From: Acanthaster planci
Lineage: Eukaryota; Echinodermata; Asteroidea; Valvatida; Acanthasteridae
Length of the DNA: 31,333 nucleotides
Direction: 5' to 3'
Assembly (NCBI RefSeq): GCF_001949145.1
Contig: NW_019091366.1
Location: 1,736,799-1,768,131 of the forward strand
Below, in pieces: positions 24,403 to 31,333 of this stretch (its first letter is position 1; every line of letters starts with the position of its first letter). The position numbers and the translations under genes are program-made. The notes below the pieces were generated by a model. That model made no database searches and had not been told where the DNA came from. It worked only from the letters and a program-made list of their open reading frames with translations.

Positions 24403-27400
24403 GTGAGTTTAGTCTTGTTTGAATCGTAGAAATGGGTCACTGGCATGACTGGCTAGAAATTGTAGGCCTGTTAAAGCCATAGTTTGACGATAGAGTCGAT
24501 GGGGCACTAGACCCAAATAAATAAACATTTCGGGGGAGGGGTGCTGATGTATATGCCTTTCTGTTATATATGTTGTACTTCTGCAAAGGTATTACATTAT
24601 TCTCTGTGCATCAAACATGTCAAATGTATATTTACATTACTGTCAGACGTATCGCATGGACATGATGGACATTTCATCATGAATGTAGGCCTACATCATG
24701 TACTTAATTGGGGCCTATTAATCTCGTGTTCCCCTGCCATGCCATGGAATTCAAGATGGAGCTTTAGTTATGAAAATACTGCCATATGATATATGATAAG
24801 TGGGAAAGAAACTACAGTGTCAATGTTGGATTTAAAAAGCATTTAGAGACACAGGGATGACATGGTTAATAATGAGCTTAACCCAGCAGCATGCTCCACA
24901 AACACATTACACAAAGAAGTCGTAAACATTCTTTATTATGTATCAGTGAAGCTTCCAAGTTCCAGTGAGTGACCAGAATAAGCCAAGAATAGCAGGGTCC
25001 TCTTGGAGGGAGCAGACCCTGAGTTCAAAGGATAAGACCAGACATGAATCTCCCCATGGCTTTCCCTGAAAGTTACTTATTCTTACTTACTGCACATGCA
25101 GTGCTGTTAACATCGTTAAGTGCGTACTTATGGTTCCCCACATCCATTCAGTTTTTGTTTCCATTTTTAGGGGCTGGCAGTCACTGGTTGCATATGGCTG
25201 TCACACGTCTGTAGTAGTGGTTGATACCAAAGCTGTCCAGGTAAGCATATATGTCTTCAAGATGGTTGTCCGTCCAACCAGTTCACCCTTCAAAAACACA
25301 AATGAGCCTCTAGGGTTGATGGCCAGTAATTCTTTACTTGGCCCCACAATGTCCCTTGTTTTTCCTTTCCTCTTTTGCAGAGTTGTCCTAACAATACTCC
25401 GATTAAAATAACATTTCTTCATCATAATGGCAAGTTTTAGAGCTTTTTCAAGACTTGGTATCAGGGACATTACAGTTACTAATTTGACAAAGTTGTAAGG
25501 GGACATTTTCCAATAAAGCAAACTTTTTGGACAGGAATTTGCTACCTGAAGAAAACAACAGCTTGGCAAGAACTACATGCTGTTGTTTGGTTTTGTACTG
25601 TGTAAAGTGAGCACTATTCTTTATTTGACTCCAATTGACAGGTTATTCAGACACTTGAGAAACACAAGAGTAATGTGGTGAAGGTTAAATGGGCTCGGGA
25701 GAACTATCATCACACCATTGATGCTCCGTACACCCTAAGGCTTGCCACTGCGGATGCTGGAGGTCAGATCATTGTCTGGGATGTGAAGGATGCCTCTGAC
25801 AGAGCCAGCTTCAATGAAGGAAGCAAACCAGTCTTAGGTAAAGCCGACCACTTTTGTTGACCCATGGAAAGTCTTCCTCTTCCCCCAAAGTTCCTGGAAG
25901 GTCTAGTAACCTTTGTCTCCTGTTCATCTCTGACTCTCATCCCTTGTCAACAGATTTAGAGTGGTTGTCAACCCAAGATGCTTCTCATGATCTGCTGGTT
26001 GCATTACATCCACCGTACTCCATTGTACTCTGGAACGCTGACACCGGTACCAAGCTATGGAAGAAGACATTTACTGATAACATCATCTCCATGACCTTTG
26101 ACCCCTTCGATTCCTCCAATCTTGCATGTAAGGAATCCTTTCCCGTTCTAGTATGAAATGCAACTCGAATGAATTATCTCAAAATATCGTTTGCAAGTAA
26201 AATTACTAAAAAGTATTTGGAGCAGAGTGAAATTCAGTGTATCTATCGTTTAAAAAAGAAAGCAAGTTTTGCAATCAACCATGAATCTTTAACATTCTTC
26301 GTTAAACAGTGCTGGGTAATGACTGTATCCTGTTCCTCAATGACTTCAGCATCACTAAACAGCCATCCAGCAATGGCCGTAAGTTCTACATCACAGTGCC
26401 GGGTACCAGTGGTCCCAGTCCCTCATCAAGCAGCACTAATCTATCAGGCGGGTCAGACAAGAAGATTGGGAACCGGTTCCGAAGGGTTCGACTGCTGGTG
26501 GGAGATAACAAGCCCAGGTGATCATTTGAATTCAGACTTCATCTTGTCGAGAGTGAATTGAGACCTGATTGAAGGGACTTGGCCAGACTAATTTGTAAAA
26601 TGTTCAAAAATAGTGAAACATCAGTACCCAATATTACAAATTTGTAGAATTGTTTTGTCCAATTATTAACAATGTTTTCCTTACAATTTCTAGAAATTCT
26701 CAGCTGGCTGTTGAAGACACAGACCCCATCGCTCTCAATGAGTGTCTTCAGATGACTTACCTTCAGTCCAGGAGGCAACATCTCTTGCTGGTGTATCCTA
26801 GGGAGATTCTTGTCTTAGACCTTGACATTTATCAGACAGTAGGGATGATCCCCATGGAACGTAGCGGCAGCCCCTTCCAACAGGTTTACCCTTGCAAGTA
26901 AGTATTGCATCTAGATGCTTGGATCTTTAAAGGGTTGGGGTCCATTCTAGGACTGGGAGTTTTTCTTTTTTTGGTGGTGAGGAGTACTTGGAAATTTTGA
27001 CTTTAAGGACAAGACAAGCACAGAGATGTTCAAATATGTATTTGTGAAAGTATGAAACCTTCAGTAATGTGTATTAGTTTAAGATAATACAGATGTTCCA
27101 TTTTTCAGAATTTCCAGAAAAATTTTGAACTCTTTTAGCTATCTAACAGAGGAAGGGCATAGCTGTGGGTAAAACTGGAACTCATTCTGTGCAGTATTCA
27201 TTAACAACAAAACAGACCCAAGAATCTGAACAGGATCAGACAGCTGAAGAGAGATTGTAATTTTCTTTGAATTTTTTCTCCAGACAACGAGATGTTTTGC
27301 TGTGTCTCCATGAGAATGGAAGCATCAGTGTCCGAGTTCGTCGTCGTCCCCGACCTTCCACAAGCCCAAGCACAGCAACACCTGTCGATCAAATTGGTAA

Positions 27401-30400
27401 CTTTGTCGGACTAACAGGTACTAACACACTAACCTAATTCCTAATATCTGAAACTCATGATTTCAAAATTCCTGAAAGTGCATTGTGTTGGACATACTGC
27501 GCCTACAGTACAAGATTTCAGTTTTTTTGTACGAGGAGTCTTTGTTTCTTATTGTAATGAAATGTTTTTGTTCCAAGTTAGAATGTTTTCACTTGGATGG
27601 TGATGCCAAAATTGTACTATACATTGTACATCTGTCCACAAAATGTGTGTGCAAACCAGTCTTGTTTTTACCTGGGTAATTCCAGAAATTAGGAGTTCAA
27701 AAGTTTGTGTGTCTCTGTTACATCTGACCTTTGTTATTTGATATGAAAATATCACCGGAATTGATTTCAAACTATTGCTATTTGTTTGGCAGGTAATTCA
27801 CATTAATTCATCACTCTTGGTAATTAGGAATTTGTTCTGAACTTACAATATCATATGTCAGATTTGACACGGACATGAAAAAAAATGGACCCCAAATTTC
27901 TGGAATTACCCACTTGTAGATGTTAGAAATATTATTTTCAGGAATTCTTTGAAACTTTTAATCGTCGTTTTGTACTGTCAGAAATTTTTCAGACTGACTC
28001 TTTTGTTGCAAACTCTTTCAGTCTTTAACTAGAAAAATGGTTCCTTTTTTGTTTTTGAGTGTAATTTCTACTGTCTTTCAATAGGTGGTGACTCATTTCT
28101 ATCACATGACCCCCATGATGTCATCTACGACCTTCGTTGTCAATCAGACCCCTTGCGAGTCACTAAGCACATGCGTGCCTTCGGTCTAGCCTGCTGCATG
28201 TCCACTGAGCGTCAGATGGCTCTCTTAATGAGCGATGGGCGGCTCTTGATCTGGTCCCTGATGACAGTTGACCATGCCCCCAGTAGCACCAGTAATGTCC
28301 ACACACAGATGGTCCTGTCACCACTGTACTCACCAGGCATTGTGCCCGGTGTCACCAACAGTGACTTTGAGTTCCTCCCGCCACTGTCAAATTCAGGTGG
28401 ACACCAGATCTTGCCACATCCTAAGGTACTATTGGTATTTTTCAGTGCATGTATGCCAGTATTTTTTATATTTTATGTCACAATCTTTCCTTCCTTCCAG
28501 GCTCAATTTTTAAGCAAAGTGCTTAACAGATTTCTGTGTTAAGTAAAACTAAGCCAAGAGGCAGTATCAAGTAATATAATTTGTAGGGCACTTTAGCTGG
28601 TAACTGGTTTTTGCAAAACAGCTATTTTATTGGCTTAGCAGCCCTTAGCAACTTGGTTGTAGGGTGTTATGAAGCTCAATGAAATGCTGATTATTCATCC
28701 AATAGCACCCATGCTTGATATTTCTATGCACAGATCTCCATGGCTGATTTGATATGCCAGACAGACGTAGCAGGAGACCCCATCAGTACCCAACCACAGC
28801 AGCAGGGGCGTGGTGTGATCTTGAAGTTTGTCTTGACCGGTCTGAGTTGTGGTGTGGCATCAGTACCAACCATCATCCGTATGTGCCCACCAGTGACAAC
28901 AAGGAATTTACATAAATATAAGCCCTTGGCTGCATTAGGTGAGCGTTTACCCCCTTTCCTTACCCCCCGCCCCCTTCCAAATTAATCATCTCTCTGGAAC
29001 CATCCGTACTTGAGAACTGAACATCTTACAAAAGTCCAAATATTTTTTTTGGGGGGGGATTATTTTATTTTGAATTATGACAGTACTCTGTTTAGGCTAC
29101 ACTGCTCATTTGGTTGTTTATTGCTTTTTATATTTCAGGTTCTTCTACTGGTCTTGTGCAGGTGTATAATTTGACAACAGGTTCCTTGTGGCGGGAGTAT
29201 AACATCCACACTTGCTCAGTAAGGTGAGGACACATGCTTGCTTGTTTCTGTTTCAATTTAAGATTTATTTATCAGTCTTTATTCGACCAAATGTTACTGT
29301 CCCTATCTGCAGTGTAGAATTGAATCTTACACATTAAAACTGCATTATTGTACTAAGATATATCCTTGTTTAACACACTAAAATGTGTTCTTTCATTGAA
29401 TACTCAAATTAAATGTGTCACATTTTCAAGCTCCTACTCATGTATTAGGTTGCACTTTACTCCTTTCTTTGCAGGGGTATTGAGTGGGTGAGTTTGACCA
29501 GCTTCCTATCCTATAGCTATCCCAACCCACCAAGCAATGGTCTAGTCCGTAATGAGCTATTACTCCTTGATCTTCTGACGGGTCGTACCATTCCATTGCG
29601 GGGGCATAAAGGAGATGAGGCTCCAATTGAGGCTGTCAAAGTATCCCACTTAAAGTAAGTATTGATACAAAGTTGCATTTGGGGATGGATTCAACAAAAA
29701 TATGTTTCCTTGATTATGAAGCACTTGAAACTTAGTTTATTGTAAAATGTCACATGAATGTTAATTTTAAATAATTGAAGAAACATTTTGTGGATAATTC
29801 TAGGCAGAATGTGCTCATTGTGATTACAGGCAGTACTTCATTGTGATGTTGAAGGAGAAGCCGTTTGAGATTTGGGATTTGAAGAACAGGACTATTCTTC
29901 GAGAGATGCCAGCTAATTTCCCCATCATCACAGCACTGGTAAGATAGTCCATGTTTTCATCTAGGAGTCCTTGACTTACTGAAACATAGCTGCCAAGGCA
30001 TCTTTTTCCAACCTTCCTCCATCTTTTAAAATCTTCCATAGCCAGATGACTTTTGAAGGGGTCTGAGATTGATAAGATTGATAGGCCTTCTTTACATCAA
30101 TGTTTTAATTGGGGAGTCAGATTGGCGTACTGGTTCTTTCCTCGCCTTCCACCTCTGCGGTTGGGATTCAATTCCCAGCCCGGTCCACATGTGGATTGGG
30201 TTTTCAGTCCCTACCTGATTCCGTGGGTTTTACCCAGAATATTCCTTTGGGGTTTTCCTCCCACGTCTAAAACTGTAACTGCTCCTCTCTACAGGTTTCT
30301 TCAGGCTTATGAGCTACAGTGTCCAGGGTGCTTTTGAGGAATCCTTGGTGTCATTACCAGAAATGATTAATAATAATAGCATAGACATGTGCCCCAAGGT

Positions 30401-31320
30401 GCTGTTATCAGTCAGTTGATCTGTCTAGTATTGTTTCTGTTTTAGGAATGGTCCCCAACTCATCACAAGAAGCGTTCGGCCATGTCCATCCAAGAGACTG
30501 TTGGTAGCTCCTCCCTACTGGATGCTTCAGGAAGTTCTCATATCCTAGGTATGTGTGGATACTCAAAATCCTGTTGTTGTTTTTTAAAAATCTTAAGTTA
30601 CATTTCTACCCCTGCCGCCCTCCAGTCTGGACCCCTGCCACCCTCCAGTCTGGACCCCTGCCACCCTCCAGTCTGGACCCCTGCCACCCTCCAGTCTGGA
30701 CCCCTGCCACCCTCCAGTCTGGACCCCTGCCACCCTCCAGTCTGGCAGTTGAACAATGCTGAACGCTTTAAGGTTAAATGTTTTTTGTAATATCCCCATA
30801 ATTGGATTGTAAAGTGTCAGAACATTTCAGGTTGAACCAGGTAAGGAATTTTCTGTATGTTCTATGATGACACCATTTTAGCAAGTATCCATCAGATGAA
30901 AATTTAGATTTTGTAGAGATGAGAATTACCAGTCAACATAGTTTTAAACCCTCTGTCCATTTACCAGCATCCTTAAACATACCTATTTGCTCCAACACTC
31001 GGTGTTATACACGGGTCAAGATATCCAGGAAGCCCCAGAGTAAATGCCCATTCAATGGTTAGGTTTCTCATTACAGATGGCAGCGGTGATAGTAAGATGT
31101 CACAGGTCACAGCCACCAGGGAACATTTCTTCTTTGCTGAGAGCAACCGCATGTTGCATCACTTCTGGGTAGAAGGCAGCTTGGTCAAGGAAGGTTCACG
31201 GTTACCCTCAGACAGTGGACTGGGGTCCATCACCTGCATGACATGGAAAGGAGAGACACTGGTGATGGGCGATGCTGACGGGATGCTTGGAGTTTGGGAT
31301 CTCAAGGCTAGGGTGTCAAG
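24338..31320 (+). CDS. WDR11: WDR11, N-terminal part (14 exons)
   Basis: CDS join 24338-24402, 25171-25240, 25642-25837, 25954-26127, 26310-26517, 26694-26897, 27284-27417, 28085-28425, 28734-28938, 29139-29223, 29475-29654, 29830-29938, 30446-30548, 31077-31320. This gives 772 codons with every phase consistent and no stop. It is collinear with vertebrate WDR11: RTITGALHGQNK near the N-terminus, KWARENYHH, LWNADTGTKLWKK, YPREILVLDLD, RMCPPVTT, VSHLKQY and SITCMTWKG. WD-type signatures recur (IIVWDV, LLIWSL, FEIWDL, LGVWDL). In vertebrates WDR11 is a double beta-propeller scaffold that partners with FAM91A1 for capture of endosome-derived vesicles at the trans-Golgi network; it is also linked to Hedgehog/GLI3 signalling and to human gonadotropin deficiency. 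About the last 450 residues lie beyond the right edge. Identity is very secure; the exact start is less so. Confidence 0.96.
24403..25170 (+). other. WDR11: WDR11 intron 1
   Basis: 768 bp, GTGAGT...TTTTTAG. Nothing recognisable inside. An ATG at 25130 is in frame with exon 2 through the acceptor region but lacks WDR11 similarity upstream of it. Confidence 0.8.
25171..25240 (+). CDS. WDR11: WDR11 exon 2
   Basis: 70 bp, acceptor CCATTTTTAG and donor GTAAGC. It encodes GWQSLVAYGCHTSVVVVDTK then AVQ, matching human GWQGLIAYGCHSLVVVID. The first base completes the Trp codon of exon 1. Confidence 0.95.
25241..25641 (+). other. WDR11: WDR11 intron 2
   Basis: 401 bp, GTAAGC...TGACAG. No repeat or exon seen. 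Confidence 0.8.
25642..25837 (+). CDS. WDR11: WDR11 exon 3
   Basis: Begins VIQTLEKHKSNVVKVKWARE and includes NYHHTIDAPYTLRLATAD and QIIVWDV. It forms the first clear WD blade. Acceptor TTGACAG and donor GTAAAG. Ends one base into a codon. Confidence 0.96.
25954..26127 (+). CDS. WDR11: WDR11 exon 4
   Basis: Acceptor GTCAACAG. Starts DLEWLSTQDASHDLLVALHP, then YSIVLWNADTGTKLWKK and DPFDSSNLA; donor GTAAGG. Almost identical to vertebrates around LWNADTGTKLWKK. Confidence 0.96.
26310..26517 (+). CDS. WDR11: WDR11 exon 5 with Ser-rich loop
   Basis: Acceptor TTAAACAG. Starts LLGNDCILFLNDFSITKQPS and includes a Ser/Gly-rich stretch (GTSGPSPSSSSTNLSGGS, approximately residues 199-216) at the place of the variable propeller loop of vertebrates. 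Ends two bases into an Arg codon before GTGATC, a weaker donor. Confidence 0.93.
26694..26897 (+). CDS. WDR11: WDR11 exon 6
   Basis: Acceptor AATTTCTAG and donor GTAAGT. Encodes LNECLQMTYLQSRRQHLLLV then YPREILVLDLDIYQTVGMIP and ends in VYPCK. It matches human LNDCLQLAYLPSKRNHMLLLYPREILILDLE across its length. Confidence 0.96.
26898..27283 (+). other. WDR11: WDR11 intron 6
   Basis: 386 bp, GTAAGT...CTCCAG. Nothing recognisable. Confidence 0.8.
27284..27417 (+). CDS. WDR11: WDR11 exon 7
   Basis: Acceptor TTCTCCAG. Encodes QRDVLLCLHENGSISVRVRR then a Pro/Ser/Thr-rich loop and QIGNFVGLTG. Donor GTACTA at 27418. A stronger-looking donor GTAACT at 27397, in the same phase, would drop seven codons. 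Confidence 0.9.
27418..28084 (+). other. WDR11: WDR11 intron 7 with MITE-like insertion
   Basis: 667 bp. The 240-bp element described separately makes up over a third of it; the rest shows nothing. Confidence 0.8.
27673..27912. mobile_element. MITE-like element with terminal inverted repeats
   Basis: GGGTAATTCCAGAAATT at 27674-27690 has its exact 17-bp complement AATTTCTGGAATTACCC at 27895-27911. Allowing mismatches, pairing extends inward by about 8-10 bp and outward by one T/A pair. The size (about 240 bp), AT-rich interior and absence of coding capacity fit a non-autonomous DNA element. No target-site duplication could be seen, so the borders are approximate. Confidence 0.7.
28085..28425 (+). 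CDS. WDR11: WDR11 exon 8 (largest)
   Basis: Acceptor TTCAATAG and donor GTACTA. Contains HDVIYDLRCQSDPLRVTKHM, AALLM-type blade text (MALLMSDGRLLIWSLM) and LSPLYSPG. It covers the end of the first propeller and the linker toward the second, where similarity to vertebrates is lower. The frame stays open past the donor to 28542. Confidence 0.94.
28426..28733 (+). other. WDR11: WDR11 intron 8
   Basis: 308 bp, GTACTA...GCACAG. Nothing recognisable. Confidence 0.8.
28734..28938 (+). CDS. WDR11: WDR11 exon 9
   Basis: Acceptor ATGCACAG. Starts ISMADLICQTDVAGDPISTQ, then ILKFVLTGLSCG and IIRMCPPVTTRNLHKYKPLA; donor GTGAGC. RMCPPVTT and the following residues match RMCPPLTTKNIKMYQPL of human WDR11. 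Confidence 0.96.
29139..29223 (+). CDS. WDR11: WDR11 exon 10
   Basis: 85 bp, acceptor TATTTCAG and donor GTGAGG. Encodes SSTGLVQVYNLTTGSLWREY then NIHTCSV and a split Arg. It matches human NGSVLVYHLTSGLLHKELSIHSCEV. Confidence 0.95.
29475..29654 (+). CDS. WDR11: WDR11 exon 11
   Basis: Acceptor CTTTGCAG and donor GTAAGT. Encodes GIEWVSLTSFLSYSYPNPPS, GLVRNELLLLDLLTGRTIPL and EAVKVSHLK. Human has GIEWTSLTSFLSFATSTPNNMGLVRNELQLVD in the same place. Confidence 0.96.
29830..29938 (+). CDS. WDR11: WDR11 exon 12
   Basis: Acceptor GATTACAG and donor GTAAGA. Encodes QYFIVMLKEKPFEIWDLKNR then TILREMPANFPIITAL, a WD blade matching human KPLELWDVRTCTLLREMSKNFPTITAL. Confidence 0.97.
29939..30445 (+). 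other. WDR11: WDR11 intron 12, mostly a SINE
   Basis: 507 bp. About half is the tRNA-derived SINE annotated separately. The flanks show nothing else. Confidence 0.8.
30111..30379 (+). mobile_element. tRNA-derived SINE
   Basis: A tRNA-like head holds an RNA polymerase III box A (TGGCGTACTGG, 30123-30133) and box B (GATTCAATTCC, 30165-30175) at normal spacing. It is followed by a body with CCACATGTGGATTGGGTTTT, CCGTGGGTTTTACCC and GGGGTTTTCCTCCCACG, a type common in SINEs of marine invertebrates. It ends in an AATAATAAT-like tail near 30370. Left border is taken at GGGGAGTCAG; target duplications are not clear. Same strand as WDR11. Confidence 0.8.
30446..30548 (+). CDS. WDR11: WDR11 exon 13
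   Basis: Acceptor CTGTTTTAG and donor GTATGT. Encodes EWSPTHHKKRSAMSIQETVG then SSSLLDASGSSHIL. The first five residues are the conserved EWSP; the rest is a variable insertion between blades, shorter than in vertebrates. Confidence 0.92.
30549..31076 (+). other. WDR11: WDR11 intron 13 with minisatellite
   Basis: 528 bp, GTATGT...TTACAG. It carries the 23-bp array described separately; nothing else recognised. Confidence 0.8.
30608..30745 (+). repeat. 23-bp minisatellite, six copies
   Basis: Six adjacent units starting ACCCCTGCC at 30608, 30631, 30654, 30677, 30700 and 30723, each containing ACCCTCCAGTCTGG. Only the first differs (GCC for ACC). The array is strongly C-rich on this strand and produces spurious open frames in both directions. 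Confidence 0.97.
31077..31320 (+). CDS. WDR11: WDR11 exon 14
   Basis: Acceptor CATTACAG and donor GTAGGG at 31321, with 13 bases of the next intron in the window. Encodes SQVTATREHFFFAESNRMLH, GLGSITCMTWKGETLVMGDA, then MLGVWDLKARVSR. It matches human GSITCIAWKGDTLVLGDMDGNLNFWDLKGRVSR. Confidence 0.96.
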
Positions 31321-31333
31321 GTAGGGGTGAGAT

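Noticed and set aside
25130-25240. ATG in frame with WDR11 exon 2 as the gene's start
   Set aside because: It would require reading through the polypyrimidine tract and acceptor, and the residues before GWQ lack WDR11 similarity, whereas the 24338 exon matches well.
30482-30799. Open frames of 68-102 codons with Pro-rich or Gly/Trp-rich repeats
   Set aside because: They arise from the 23-bp minisatellite and read through the donor of WDR11 exon 13.

Overview
The window is animal nuclear DNA. It holds parts of two multi-exon genes in the same orientation (+ strand), separated by about 11 kb with no recognisable gene. Exons are short (65-341 bp) with clean GT/AG borders and matching phases. 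Introns are long in the first gene (0.9-4 kb) and compact in the second (78-768 bp). The long introns, a tRNA-derived SINE, foldback and MITE-like elements and minisatellites, together with diverged but alignable animal proteins, suggest a marine invertebrate, perhaps a non-vertebrate deuterostome such as an echinoderm, hemichordate or cephalochordate. The species cannot be fixed from sequence alone.

Layout. 1-1648 is intronic sequence of the first gene. 1649-13154 holds the last six coding exons of a YANK-family serine/threonine kinase (STK32A/B/C type). They run from the APE motif of the catalytic domain to the stop codon; the N-lobe and catalytic loop lie left of the window. 13155-about 13550 is probable 3' UTR with an AATAAA at 13524. 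13550-23600 has no gene I can support but contains a 169-bp foldback element. 23600-24337 is CpG-richer and carries a probable promoter. 24338-31320 holds the first 14 coding exons of WDR11, about 772 residues of a protein usually near 1,200. The gene continues right of the window.

The two proteins have no known joint pathway. STK32 kinases are poorly characterised AGC-group kinases. WDR11 is a double beta-propeller scaffold that works with FAM91A1 in capturing vesicles at the trans-Golgi, and has been linked to Hedgehog signalling. Their tandem placement is notable because human STK32C and WDR11 both lie in 10q26.

The most unusual DNA is non-coding: a higher-order minisatellite (22-bp monomers in 66-bp units) and a 29-bp tandem repeat in one STK32 intron; a near-palindromic 169-bp element at 22042; a MITE-like element with 17-bp perfect inverted ends in a WDR11 intron; and a strong excess of the palindrome TACATGTA confined to the left 19 kb. 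I found no new protein system, CRISPR array or RNA gene.
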